DNA from: Sphingobium herbicidovorans
GTDB lineage: Bacteria > Pseudomonadota > Alphaproteobacteria > Sphingomonadales > Sphingomonadaceae
DNA length: 64,000 bases
Direction of reading: 5' to 3'
Assembly (NCBI RefSeq): GCF_002080435.1
Contig: NZ_CP020539.1
Location: 62,001-126,000, forward strand
A model generated the notes under the pieces. That model saw only the letters and a program-made list of their open reading frames with translations. It was not told the DNA's origin and made no database searches. Made by a program: the position numbers and the translations under genes. Positions 26,515 through 35,900 of this stretch are shown piece by piece (the first letter of the stretch is position 1; every line of letters starts with the position of its first letter).

Positions 26515-28280
26515 GATACCCCTTGCATTTGTACAGTATTCATGTCAGCCACTTCCAAGCCCAAGCTCTACAACCCACGCCACCCCGAACGCACGCTGCT
26601 CTACCAAACGGTAGCCGAGCACTACGAGACCTGGCTAGAGTTGGCCAGCGCGGGTCAGTTCGACGGCCAGGGCGACCACCACACCCCCAAGCCCTTCGTG
26701 CGCAAAGCGTTTGCCAAGTATCTTGAGTGCGGCATCTTTGCCCATGGCTTTGCCCGCGCTCGCTGCGGCGACTGTGGGCACGACTACTTTGTAGCCTTCT
26801 CCTGCAAAGGCCGGGGAGTCTGCCCCTCGTGCACCACGCGGCGGATGGTGGAGACGGCGGCACACCTGAGCGACCACGTTTTCCCCCGCCTGCCGGTGCG
26901 CCAGTGGGTGCTGTCCGTGCCCAAGCGGCTTCGGTACTTCATGCAACGCGACGGAGCGGTGCTGAGCATGGTGCTGCGCATCTTTCTGCGGGTGATCGCA
27001 CAAACTCTGCAGACCCACAGCCCCGGTGCGGCCCATATGGACAAGGCAGGCCTGCACATCGGTGCCATCGCCTTCATTCACCGATTCGGCTCCGGCCTCA
27101 ATGAACACGTCCACTTCCACGTTTGTGTGGTGGACGGGGTGTTTGAGGAAGTGGAGGGCGAGGGCGATGCTGATGCGACCCCTCGAATCTCATCGCCGGG
27201 TGTCATCTTTCACGCGGCCACCGGCATCGATGCGGCTACCGTGGCCCCAGTGCAGACCACACTGCAAAAACGTATCCTGCGCGCCTTCGTTGCTCGGGGC
27301 CTGCTGGAGAACTGTGACGCCAAAGACATGCTGGGCTACAAACACAGCGGCTTCTCGGTGGACGCCGGTGTCTGCATCGAAGCCCACGACCGCGCTGCGC
27401 TGGAGCGGCTGCTGCGCTATTGCGCGCGTCCACCATTTTCCATCGAGCGCCTACGCAAAGAGGGAAGCAAACTGGTGTACCGCTGTGCCAAACAGCGCAG
27501 CGAGCCCACCAGTGACAAGCGTGGTGCCAAGGCAGATGAGCTGCACCTCACACCGCTGGAACTGATCGACCGCATCGCCGCGCTGGTGCCACCGCCACGC
27601 ACCCACCGGCACCGCTACTTTGGTGTGCTGGCACCAAACTCGCCGCTGAGAGCGGCGGTAACGGCGCTGGCTCAGCCTGCTGCGTCGCAACCAGCCACGG
27701 TGGAGACTGCACAACCTGGCGCGGGCGTACCTGGGGTGGCGGCGCCGGGCAACGCGGCCACACCCACACCCGAACCTGAAGCACGCCCGAAGCGAGCGGC
27801 GCATTACTTGTGGGCGGTGCTGATTGCCCGCATCTACGAGGCATTTCCGCTGCTGTGCCCCATGTGCGGTGGGCAGATGCGCATCATTGCCTTCATCACC
27901 CACAGCGCCGAAATCCGCCACATCCTGAACCACATCGGGGTGGAGTCTGCCCCCCCGCACATCACCCCGGCACGCGGGCCACCGCTGTGGGAGGGCTGCG
28001 ACGCGCCGGTGGATGATGGTGCGCAAGGCGAGCCGGATTGGGATCTGGCAGCTCAACCCGACGAGGTAGACCAGCGCGTCAATTGGTGACCCAGTGAAGC
28101 GGCGGTATCCATCGCTGCGGGGAAGCAGCTGCGCGCGCGCCAGGCCCAAATGCATACTGCCTCCCAAGCTCTTGCCATTGAGCGGCAAGCGAGCGCTCAA
28201 CCTTCCTTGGCCGAACGTGTTTCGAGGCCCAAAACTCGTGCCATACTTGGCCTCATGCGGTTGAATTTCCTATCTGGATT
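26504..28280 (+). mobile_element. IS91-like rolling-circle element, complete copy (unit 1)
   Basis: Runs from GGAGCTAAATAGATACC (26504), through an intact transposase gene and about 190 bp of 3' sequence, to the terminus CATGCGGTTGAATTTCCTATCTGGATT at 28280 (quoted in part: GCGGTTGAATTTCC). The 3' terminal tract is shared with the other copies. No inverted repeats are expected for this family. Confidence 0.8.
26542..28089 (+). CDS. tnpA: IS91-family transposase, intact (unit 1)
   Basis: A 515-residue HUH-type replicative transposase. An amino-terminal zinc finger (Cys63, Cys75, Cys78, Cys88, Cys94, Cys97) is followed by the HUH metal motif His179-x-His181-x-His183, and a candidate catalytic Tyr273 in LLRYCARPPFSIERL. 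A proline/alanine-rich linker (about 350-395) joins a carboxyl-terminal CPMCGGQMRIIAFI segment. Only one obvious catalytic tyrosine in the motif resembles ISCR-type relatives more than classical two-tyrosine IS91. Rolling-circle transposition of this type can mobilise adjacent DNA, a plausible route by which sdpA reached this locus. Confidence 0.9.
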   Translation: MSATSKPKLYNPRHPERTLLYQTVAEHYETWLELASAGQFDGQGDHHTPKPFVRKAFAKYLECGIFAHGFARARCGDCGHDYFVAFSCKGRGVCPSCTTRRMVETAAHLSDHVFPRLPVRQWVLSVPKRLRYFMQRDGAVLSMVLRIFLRVIAQTLQTHSPGAAHMDKAGLHIGAIAFIHRFGSGLNEHVHFHVCVVDGVFEEVEGEGDADATPRISSPGVIFHAATGIDAATVAPVQTTLQKRILRAFVARGLLENCDAKDMLGYKHSGFSVDAGVCIEAHDRAALERLLRYCARPPFSIERLRKEGSKLVYRCAKQRSEPTSDKRGAKADELHLTPLELIDRIAALVPPPRTHRHRYFGVLAPNSPLRAAVTALAQPAASQPATVETAQPGAGVPGVAAPGNAATPTPEPEARPKRAAHYLWAVLIARIYEAFPLLCPMCGGQMRIIAFITHSAEIRHILNHIGVESAPPHITPARGPPLWEGCDAPVDDGAQGEPDWDLAAQPDEVDQRVNW

Positions 28281-29341
28281 CACCGGCATCGATGCGGCTA
28301 CCGTGGCCCCAGTGCAGACCACACTGCAAAAACGTATCCTGCGCGCCTTCGTTGCTCGGGGCCTGCTGGAGAACTGTGACGCCAAAGACATGCTGGGCTA
28401 CAAACACAGCGGCTTCTCGGTGGACGCCGGTGTCTGCATCGAAGCCCACGACCGCGCTGCGCTGGAGCGGCTGCTGCGCTATTGCGCGCGTCCACCATTT
28501 TCCATCGAGCGCCTACGCAAAGAGGGAAGCAAACTGGTGTACCGCTGTGCCAAACAGCGCAGCGAGCCCACCAGTGACAAGCGTGGTGCCAAGGCAGATG
28601 AGCTGCACCTCACACCGCTGGAACTGATCGACCGCATCGCCGCGCTGGTGCCACCGCCACGCACCCACCGGCACCGCTACTTTGGTGTGCTGGCACCAAA
28701 CTCGCCGCTGAGAGCGGCGGTAACGGCGCTGGCTCAGCCTGCTGCGTCGCAACCAGCCACGGTGGAGACTGCACAACCTGGCGCGGGCGTACCTGGGGTG
28801 GCGGCGCCGGGCAACGCGGCCACACCCACACCCGAACCTGAAGCACGCCCGAAGCGAGCGGCGCATTACTTGTGGGCGGTGCTGATTGCCCGCATCTACG
28901 AGGCATTTCCGCTGCTGTGCCCCATGTGCGGTGGGCAGATGCGCATCATTGCCTTCATCACCCACAGCGCCGAAATCCGCCACATCCTGAACCACATCGG
29001 GGTGGAGTCTGCCCCCCGCACATCACCCCGGCACGCGGGCCACCGCTGTGGGAGGGCTGCGACGCGCCGGTGGATGATGGTGCGCAAGGCGAGCCGGATT
29101 GGGATCTGGCAGCTCAACCCGACGAGGTAGACCAGCGCGTCAATTGGTGACCCAGTGAAGCGGCGGTATCCATCGCTGCGGGGAAGCAGCTGCGCGCGCG
29201 CCAGGCCCAAATGCATACTGCCTCCCAAGCTCTTGCCATTGAGCGGCAAGCGAGCGCTCAACCTTCCTTGGCCGAACGTGTTTCGAGGCCCAAAACTCGT
29301 GCCATACTTGGCCTCATGCGGTTGAATTTCCTATCTGGATT
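28281..29341 (+). pseudogene. IS91-like 3' half, partial tandem duplicate (unit 1)
   Basis: Repeats 27219-28280 directly after the complete copy (offset 1,062 bp), from GACACCGGCATCGATGCGG-type sequence to the element terminus. It encodes transposase residues from about 229 onward and lacks the zinc finger and HUH motif. One C is missing from a C run near 29015 relative to the unit 2 counterpart, which shifts the last 45 codons. The element's 3' noncoding end joins in frame to this fragment, creating an apparent gene from 28150 (MHTASQALAIERQ). Confidence 0.85.
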
Positions 29342-29421
29342 GGAGCTAAATAGATACCCCTTGCATTTGTACAGTATTCATGTCAGCCACTTCCAAGCCC
29401 AAGCTCTACAACCCACGCCAC
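29342..29421 (+). mobile_element. IS91-like 5' end scrap before sdpA (unit 1)
   Basis: The first 80 bp of the IS91-like element (its presumed promoter region and the first 13 codons of tnpA) are fused to sdpA upstream DNA at about 29421 (CACGCCAC then TACACTGG). Any promoter reading into tnpA would now read into sdpA, 32 bp downstream. Confidence 0.8.
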
Positions 29422-29452
29422 TACACTGGCGAAAACGATCAGGAGGATTCGC

Positions 29453-30316
29453 ATGTCACCCGCCTTCGACATCGCCCCGCTCGACGCCACGTTCGGCGCC
29501 GTCGTCACCGGCGTGAAGCTCGCCGATCTCGATGATGCCGGATGGCTCGACCTGCAGGCTGCCTGGCTCGAGTACGCACTCCTCGTTTTCCCCGATCAGC
29601 ATCTCACGCGCGAGCAGCAGATCGCCTTTGCCCGTCGCTTCGGGCCACTCGAGTTCGAGATGGCCGCGATCAGCAACGTGCGGCCCGACGGCAGCCTGCG
29701 GGTCGAGAGCGACAACGACGACATGATGAAGATCCTGAAGGGCAACATGGGCTGGCATGCCGACAGCACCTACATGCCGGTCCAGGCCAAGGGCGCGGTG
29801 TTCAGTGCCGAAGTGGTTCCTAGCGTCGGCGGCCAGACCGGCTTCGCCGACATGCGCGCGGCCTACGACGCGCTCGACGAGGATCTGAAGGCGCGCGTCG
29901 AGACGCTGCAGGCCCGGCACTCGCTGCATTACAGCCAGTCGAAGCTCGGCCACCAGACCAAGGCGGCCGACGGTGAATATAGCGGCTACGGGCTGCATGA
30001 CGGGCCGGTGCCGCTGCGGCCGCTGGTGAAGATCCATCCCGAGACCGGCCGCAAGTCGCTGCTGATCGGCCGCCACGCCCACGCCATTCCCGGCTTGGAG
30101 CCAGCCGAGTCCGAACGCTTGCTGCAGCAGCTGATCGACTTCGCCTGCCAGCCGCCGCGAATCTATCATCACGACTGGGCGCCGGGCGACGCCGTGCTGT
30201 GGGACAATCGCTGCCTGCTGCACCAGGCGACGCCGTGGGACATGACCCAGAAGCGCATCATGTGGCACAGCCGCATCGCCGGCGACCCGGCCAGCGAGAC
30301 CGCGCTGGCGCATTGA
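29453..30316 (+). CDS. sdpA: SdpA-type alpha-ketoglutarate-dependent phenoxypropionate dioxygenase (unit 1)
   Basis: A 287-residue non-haem Fe(II) dioxygenase of the TauD/TfdA family. It couples decarboxylation of 2-oxoglutarate to cleavage of the ether bond of (S)-phenoxypropionate herbicides such as dichlorprop and mecoprop, giving a chlorophenol and pyruvate. The iron ligands are His102 and Asp104 (GWHADSTYMPV) with His257 (NRCLLHQATPWD), and Arg268 lies 11 residues later where the family anchors 2-oxoglutarate. The sequence is recognised as that of SdpA from Sphingobium herbicidovorans (family also known as AAD-13), from memory and not by search. AGGAGG lies six bases before the ATG. Upstream is an IS91-like scrap, downstream a truncated receptor gene. 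Confidence 0.9.
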   Translation: MSPAFDIAPLDATFGAVVTGVKLADLDDAGWLDLQAAWLEYALLVFPDQHLTREQQIAFARRFGPLEFEMAAISNVRPDGSLRVESDNDDMMKILKGNMGWHADSTYMPVQAKGAVFSAEVVPSVGGQTGFADMRAAYDALDEDLKARVETLQARHSLHYSQSKLGHQTKAADGEYSGYGLHDGPVPLRPLVKIHPETGRKSLLIGRHAHAIPGLEPAESERLLQQLIDFACQPPRIYHHDWAPGDAVLWDNRCLLHQATPWDMTQKRIMWHSRIAGDPASETALAH

Positions 30317-30330
30317 CGTATCATCGGCGC

Positions 30331-30650
30331 ATGAAGCTGGCCCGACGCGACGCGTTGCGAGGAACGGCGGCGATGGCCGTCGCAGGGCTGATCGGCGGCC
30401 GAGCCCATGCCGCCACGGAGGCGGTCCGCCTGATCTGCGGCTTCGGCGTCGGCAACCCGACAGACCTCTGCGCCCAGCTGATCCAGGACGGCTTCTCGGC
30501 CGCGCTCAACGAGCCCGTCGAGTTCGACTATACGCTGGGCCAGGCTGGACGCCGGGCCGCCCTCCAGGTGATCGACGCCGAGCCCGACGGGCGGATGCTG
30601 TTGATCGCCGAAATCCTGAACCTGGTATTGCAGGAGACGCCGGCCGAGCT
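30331..30650 (+). pseudogene. Second Bug/TctC-like receptor, 3' truncated (unit 1)
   Basis: Starts 14 bp after sdpA with MKLARRDALRGTAAMAVAGL, a twin-arginine-like signal sequence, and then EAVRLICGFGVGNPTDLCAQ, a distant match to the Bug receptor start. After about 106 residues it is cut by IS1595-element DNA at about 30648; the frame runs on through that DNA to 30801, giving a 156-residue hybrid. The intact gene probably formed an operon with sdpA and may have bound the herbicide or its product. Confidence 0.75.
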
Positions 30651-30997
30651 GCTCTTGCGCCCTGCAGGGGTGGCGGGATTCTTGCGATCCGTGATGGACA
30701 GGTACGTTTCATCCACCTCCACAAGCCCCTTGAGCTTGTCCCGGCCCGGGCGGACCATGGCACGTCGAAACCGGTGCAGCATGGTCCAGGCGGTCTGGTA
30801 GCTCCCCAAACCCAATACGCGCTGCAGCCCCAGGGCGCTCACGCCTTGTTTCTGATTGGTCAGGTACCAAGCTGCAGCCAGCCAGACACGCAGCGGTGTG
30901 CGCGTCTTGTCAAAGATGGTTCCAGATGTCACTGTGCCTTGGTACTGGCATGAGCGGCACATCAGGCGGGTGCGGCTGGCGCGGTACACATCGCCAG
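30648..30997 (-). mobile_element. Internal 350-bp fragment of the IS1595 element (unit 1/2 junction)
   Basis: Identical on reading to 25980-26329 of the complete element (offset 4,668 bp). Its left edge lies in the receptor remnant and its right edge, at the shared CAG, joins lysR. It is the substrate for the recombination that removed sdpA from unit 3. Confidence 0.9.
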
Positions 30998-31867
30998 GTG
31001 CTCCGTGAAGGCACGCACCTTGGCATTCGCCTTGCCGCTGGGCCGCAGCAGGTGGATGCCGCTGACCTCGGCCGGCGGCGCGTCTTCCAGCTGCAGCGCC
31101 ACGATGCGCCCGGCCGCCAGGTCTTCGCCGATGGCCCAGTTGGGCATCAGTGCGATGCCCAGGCCGCGCGCCGCGCACAGGCGCCGCGTGTCGCAGTCGT
31201 TGCTCTCCAGCGCCACCTGCGGCGGCTGACGCCAGTCGATGCCGGCCAGCTCGCGCCAGCCACGCACGCTGGTGCTGTGCTGGCGGTCGATCAGCCGGTG
31301 CTGCGCCAGATCGGCCATGCAGCGCGGCGTGCCGTGGCGGCGCAGGTAGGCCGGCGAGGCGCACATCACATAGCGCTGGCTGCCGATGCGCCGGCTGACC
31401 AGCGCGCTGTCGGGCTGGTCGCCGATGCGGATCACGAGGTCGAAGCGCTCGGCCACCGGATCGACCACGCGCTCGGTCAGCTCCAGCTCGACATTCAAGG
31501 CTGGATAGCGGTCGAACAGCGTGGGCAGGTGCGGGGCCACATGGCGGCGGCCGAACGCGGGCACACAGCTCACGCGCAGCAGGCCCTGCACGCTGCCGTC
31601 CAGCGCCACCACCTCGCTGCGCGTGTCCATGAGCTCGTGCAGGATCTTCAGCGCGCGCTCGTACAACAGCGCACCGGCCTCGGTCAGCGCCAGCGCGCGG
31701 GTCGATCGCGTGAGCAGCGGCACCTGCATCTCGCGCTCCAGCGCGTCGATCTGCCGGGCCACGGACGAGGCCGCTAGGCCGCGGCGCCGCGCGGCGGCGG
31801 AAAAGCTCTTGTCCTGCACCACGTCGACGAACAGGGAAAGGCTTTCGGCAAAACCCAGGGGATTCAT
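30962..31867 (-). CDS. LysR-family regulator with chimeric carboxyl end (unit 2)
   Basis: The same regulator as in unit 1, but free of the small indels. The natural last 37 or so residues are replaced by about 11 residues (AMCTAPAAPA) read from antisense IS1595-element DNA beyond 30998, giving 301 residues. The DNA-binding domain and most of the effector-binding domain remain (to KVRAFTEHL), so it might still bind DNA with altered effector response. Divergent from the receptor gene at 31968. Confidence 0.8.
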   Translation of the reverse strand: MNPLGFAESLSLFVDVVQDKSFSAAARRRGLAASSVARQIDALEREMQVPLLTRSTRALALTEAGALLYERALKILHELMDTRSEVVALDGSVQGLLRVSCVPAFGRRHVAPHLPTLFDRYPALNVELELTERVVDPVAERFDLVIRIGDQPDSALVSRRIGSQRYVMCASPAYLRRHGTPRCMADLAQHRLIDRQHSTSVRGWRELAGIDWRQPPQVALESNDCDTRRLCAARGLGIALMPNWAIGEDLAAGRIVALQLEDAPPAEVSGIHLLRPSGKANAKVRAFTEHLAMCTAPAAPA

Positions 31868-31967
31868 CTGTGCACCTCACGCAAAGGCGTTTGACCCGCG
31901 GGCGGCATTCCGCTCGCGTGGCGCAAAGAATAGCATCGGCCGCCTCATCCGACCGAGCCTTCACGCC

Positions 31968-32981
31968 ATGCACACACACGAGACACCACGCGCCCACGGG
32001 TGCATTCCCGCAACAACCCTGCGCCGACGCCAGGCGCTGCTGGGTGCGGCCGCGGCGCTGCTGCTGGCCGGCCCAGGACCGGCGCGTGCCGACGACTACC
32101 CCAGCCGCATGCTCACGCTGATCGTGCCCTTCGCTGCTGGCGGCACCGTGGACAAGGTGGCCCGCATGCTGCAGGAGCCGCTGCGCGAGCGGCTGGGCCA
32201 ACAGGTGGTGGTGGACAACCGCGGCGGCGCCGGCGGCACCATCGGCATGGCCCAACTGGCCAAAGGCGCGCCCGACGGCTACACGGTGGCCATGGTGTTC
32301 GACTCCTACGCGACCGAGCAGCACATCCACCGCAAGCTGCCCTACGAGACGCTGCGCGACTTCGCTGGCGTCTCCTATGCCGTGCGCTCGCCCATGGTGC
32401 TGGTGGTGCCCGCGGCTTCTCCCTACAAGACCGTGCAGGACTACGTGGCCGCCGCGCGCCAGCGCGAAGTGACCTACGCCTCGGTGGGCGCTGGCAGCTC
32501 TAACCACCTGGCGGCCGAGCTGTTCCACGAGACCGCCGGCAGCCGCGGCCTGCACGTGCCCTACAAAGGCGGCGGCCCGGCCATCGCCGACCTGCTGGGC
32601 GGCCATGTCGATTCGATGATCGCCAGCCTGCCACTGGTGCTGCCGCACGTGCAGGCCGGCAAGCTGCGTGCGCTGGCCGTGACCTCGCAGGCGCGCAGCG
32701 CCGCACTGCCCCAGGTGCCGGCCGTGGCCGAGGCGCACAAGGGCTTCGAGATCTACTCCTGGGTCGGCATGGTGGCGCCGGCCAAGACGCCCGCGCCGGT
32801 GCTGGACAAGCTCTCGGTGGCGATGGCGGCCACGCTGCGCGACCCGGCGCTGGCGCGCCGCATGGCCGACAACGGCTTCGAGGTGGTGGCCGGCGACCGC
32901 GCCGCCATGGACCAGCTGGTGCAGCGCGAGAGCCAGCGCTGGGGCGAGCTCATCGCCAAGCGCAAGATCAGCGTGGAGTGA
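31968..32981 (+). CDS. Bug/TctC-family periplasmic solute receptor (unit 2)
   Basis: Second copy of the unit 1 receptor (offset 11,004 bp), same length and sequence on reading. Coupled to the reductase gene by a GTGA overlap. Confidence 0.88.
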   Translation: MHTHETPRAHGCIPATTLRRRQALLGAAAALLLAGPGPARADDYPSRMLTLIVPFAAGGTVDKVARMLQEPLRERLGQQVVVDNRGGAGGTIGMAQLAKGAPDGYTVAMVFDSYATEQHIHRKLPYETLRDFAGVSYAVRSPMVLVVPAASPYKTVQDYVAAARQREVTYASVGAGSSNHLAAELFHETAGSRGLHVPYKGGGPAIADLLGGHVDSMIASLPLVLPHVQAGKLRALAVTSQARSAALPQVPAVAEAHKGFEIYSWVGMVAPAKTPAPVLDKLSVAMAATLRDPALARRMADNGFEVVAGDRAAMDQLVQRESQRWGELIAKRKISVE

Positions 32982-34102
32982 GCGCCGTGCAGAACCAGCC
33001 CTTCACCTACGAGAGCCGGGCGCAGCGTGTGCTGTTCGGCGCCGGCACGCTGGCGCAGGCGCCGGCCGAGCTGGAGCGGATGGGCGCGCACAAGGCCCTG
33101 GTGCTGTGCACCGCGCCGCAGCGTGCCCAGGCCGAAGCCGTGGCGGCCCTGCTCGGGCCGCGCGCCGCCGGCATCTTCGACGGGGCGGTGATGCACGTGC
33201 CCATGGCCAGCGCCGAGGCCGCGCGCGCTGCGGCAGCACAGGCCGGCGCCAATGCGCTGGTGGCCGTGGGCGGCGGCTCCACCGTAGGCCTGGCCAAGGC
33301 GATTGCGCTGGTCTCGCCGTTGCCGGTGCTGGCCATCCCCACCACCTACGCGGGCTCGGAGATGACGCCCATCTACGGGCTGACCGAGAACGGCCTCAAG
33401 CGCACCGGCCGCGACGTGCGCGTGCTGCCGCGCAGCGTGCTGTACGACCCCGAACTCACGTTGGCACTGCCGGTGGGCCTGTCGGTGGTGAGCGGCATCA
33501 ACGCCATCGCGCACGCGGCCGAGGGCCTGTACGCGGCCGACGGCAACCCGGTCATGGGCCTGATGGCGGCCGAGGGCATCGCCGCGCTGGGCCGCGCGCT
33601 GCCCGCGCTGCACGCCGCGCCGCACGACCTGCACGCGCGCAGCGATGCGCTGTACGGCGCCTGGCTGTGCGGCCTGGTGCTGGGCAGCGTGTCCATGGCC
33701 CTGCACCACAAGCTGTGCCACACGCTGGGCGGCAGCTTCAACCTGCCGCACGCCGAGCTGCACACCGTGGTGCTGCCGCACGTGCTGGCCTACAACGCCA
33801 AGGCGGCGCCGCACGCCATGCAGCGCATCGCCGCCGCGCTGGGAACCGCCGATGCCGCGCTGGGCGTGCACACGCTGGCGCGGCGACTGGGCGCACCCAC
33901 CGCGCTACGCGACATCGGCATGCGGGAAGAAGACCTGGACAAGGCGTGCGCGCTGGCCCTGCGCGACGCCTACCCCAATCCACGGCCGATCGAGGCTGCG
34001 CCGCTGCGGAACTTGCTGCAGGAGGCGTTCGAAGGTGCGGCGCCGCGGCCGCCAAACCTCTCAACAACACCGACGCAACAAACGACGGAGACGACCCCAT
34101 GA
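32978..34102 (+). CDS. Maleylacetate reductase (unit 2)
   Basis: Intact second copy, 374 residues, no difference from unit 1 noticed. With unit 1 it is one of two apparently functional reductase genes in the array. Confidence 0.9.
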   Translation: MSAVQNQPFTYESRAQRVLFGAGTLAQAPAELERMGAHKALVLCTAPQRAQAEAVAALLGPRAAGIFDGAVMHVPMASAEAARAAAAQAGANALVAVGGGSTVGLAKAIALVSPLPVLAIPTTYAGSEMTPIYGLTENGLKRTGRDVRVLPRSVLYDPELTLALPVGLSVVSGINAIAHAAEGLYAADGNPVMGLMAAEGIAALGRALPALHAAPHDLHARSDALYGAWLCGLVLGSVSMALHHKLCHTLGGSFNLPHAELHTVVLPHVLAYNAKAAPHAMQRIAAALGTADAALGVHTLARRLGAPTALRDIGMREEDLDKACALALRDAYPNPRPIEAAPLRNLLQEAFEGAAPRPPNLSTTPTQQTTETTP

Positions 34103-35025
34103 CACGTCTACAAACCTGCATCGCCGCAGGCGGCTCCGGCACGCCGCCAGAGCGCACTGTGCAGGCGCGCGTCGTCGCCCAGCAGTCTGGCCCCTCCTTC
34201 CTCGAAAGCATCGCCGAGGGCCCGGACCGCGCCTTGTATGTCACCGACTTCCACAACCGCCAGCTGTTGCGCTACGTGGACGACAAGGGATTCAGCGTGC
34301 ACGCCCGGCTCGACGTCCATCCATGGGGCATGGTGTTCGACAGCGATGGCACGCTGTACTTCGGTGCGGCCGAGCGCGGCATCGTGGACAAGACCTCGCC
34401 GCCCACGCAGTGGGTCTGGCGCCAACGCCGCGGCGAGGCACCGCAACCCTTTCTGAAGATCGAGCAGGCACGCGCGCTGAACGGCATGACCCTGCTCGCG
34501 CCAGGCCGCATCCTGATCGCCGACGGCCGCGGCGGCACGGTATGGCTGCTCGATGTCGCCGCCCGCAGCGCCAGCCCCTTCGTGCGCGACGCGCTACTGG
34601 ATGTGCCACCCGGCTTCGCGCTGCCCACACCGGCCGCGAACGGCCTGAAGATCCACGCCGGGCACCTGTACGTTTCCAACACGGCGCGCGTGGCCATGTT
34701 GCGCATTCCGCTCGGTGCCGACTTGCGGCCCGGCGCCGTGCAGGTCTTCGTGGAACCGCTGCGCGCGGACGACTTCGCTTTCTCCCCGAGCGGCAACCTG
34801 TATGTCACCACGCACCGGCGCGAAATCCTGCGCGTCACCCCTGAGGGACGCGTCTCGGAGGTGCCAGGCATCGGACCCGAACTGGTGGGCAGCACTGCCA
34901 TGGTCTGGCGCAGCGGCGAACACAGCGCCTACGCCATCAACGATGGCGGCTTCATCGGCTTCCACTGGTACGGGGGCTCCACGCCCACGGCCTCGAACCT
35001 GGTGCGGCTCGACGGGCTGGACTGA
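34099..35025 (+). CDS. SMP-30/gluconolactonase-like beta-propeller protein (unit 2)
   Basis: Intact second copy, 308 residues, starting at the ATGA overlap with the reductase gene. Confidence 0.75.
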   Translation: MTRLQTCIAAGGSGTPPERTVQARVVAQQSGPSFLESIAEGPDRALYVTDFHNRQLLRYVDDKGFSVHARLDVHPWGMVFDSDGTLYFGAAERGIVDKTSPPTQWVWRQRRGEAPQPFLKIEQARALNGMTLLAPGRILIADGRGGTVWLLDVAARSASPFVRDALLDVPPGFALPTPAANGLKIHAGHLYVSNTARVAMLRIPLGADLRPGAVQVFVEPLRADDFAFSPSGNLYVTTHRREILRVTPEGRVSEVPGIGPELVGSTAMVWRSGEHSAYAINDGGFIGFHWYGGSTPTASNLVRLDGLD

Positions 35026-35114
35026 GCGGTTGTGCATCTCTGGCGGGCCCTGACGCCAAGGTGGCATGCCCCACCCTCGCTGTTCCATGCGGAGAACACC
35101 CCAGCCGGCCCGCA

Positions 35115-35900
35115 TCAGCGCCCCAGAAAGTCAGGCTTTTGGCGCGCGAAGAACGCGTCCACGCCGGTGCGGAAATCGTCCGTCGCGGCGCACACCTGGA
35201 ACGCCGCCGACTCCGCATCAAGCTGCTCGGGCAGCGCGCGGTCAAAGCTCGCGCGCATGAGCCGGCGCAGCTGGCCCAGCGCCACCGTCGGGCCATTGGC
35301 CAGCCGCTGCGCCAGCGCCATGGCTTCGCCCGCCAGCGCATCGGCCGGCACCACGCGGTTGACCAGGCCCATGCGCTCGGCCGCCGCCGCGTCGAGCATG
35401 TCGCCCAGCATGGCGATCTCCAGCGCACGGCGCAGGCCGACCCAGCGCGGCAGCGCCCAGGAGGCACCCACGTCGCAGCTCGTGCCGATGTTCACGTAGG
35501 CCAGGTTGAAGCGCGTGCCCTCGGCCGCGAGCACGAAGTCGGCCTGCAGCATGAGCGACAGGCCGGCGCCGGCCGCCACGCCGTGCACCTGGGCCACCAC
35601 GGGCGCATCGATGCCGGCCAGCACCACCAGCGCCTCGTGCAGCGGGCCGATCAGCGCCTTGGCGCCGCCCTGCGGATCGGCCTGCAGCACCGCCAGGTCG
35701 CCGCCGGCCATGAAGCCCTTGCCGCTGCCCGACAGCAGCACGGCGCGCACGCTGCTGTCGGCGGCGATGTCGCGCACGGCCGCGAGAAAGCCCTCGGCCA
35801 TGGGCACGTCCAGCGCATTGAGCGTGGCCGGGCGGTTGAAGCGCAGCGTGGCGACCGCGCCTTCGCGGCCGATCTGCAGGGGGGCGTCGTCTTGCGTCAT
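35115..35900 (-). CDS. Enoyl-CoA hydratase/isomerase-family protein (unit 2)
   Basis: Intact second copy, 261 residues, same arrangement with the tetR remnant as in unit 1. Confidence 0.85.
   Translation of the reverse strand: MTQDDAPLQIGREGAVATLRFNRPATLNALDVPMAEGFLAAVRDIAADSSVRAVLLSGSGKGFMAGGDLAVLQADPQGGAKALIGPLHEALVVLAGIDAPVVAQVHGVAAGAGLSLMLQADFVLAAEGTRFNLAYVNIGTSCDVGASWALPRWVGLRRALEIAMLGDMLDAAAAERMGLVNRVVPADALAGEAMALAQRLANGPTVALGQLRRLMRASFDRALPEQLDAESAAFQVCAATDDFRTGVDAFFARQKPDFLGR

Noticed and set aside
28150..29130. Apparent new gene starting MHTASQALAIERQ
   Set aside because: It is a fusion of IS91-like 3' noncoding DNA with a truncated transposase copy created by the tandem duplication.
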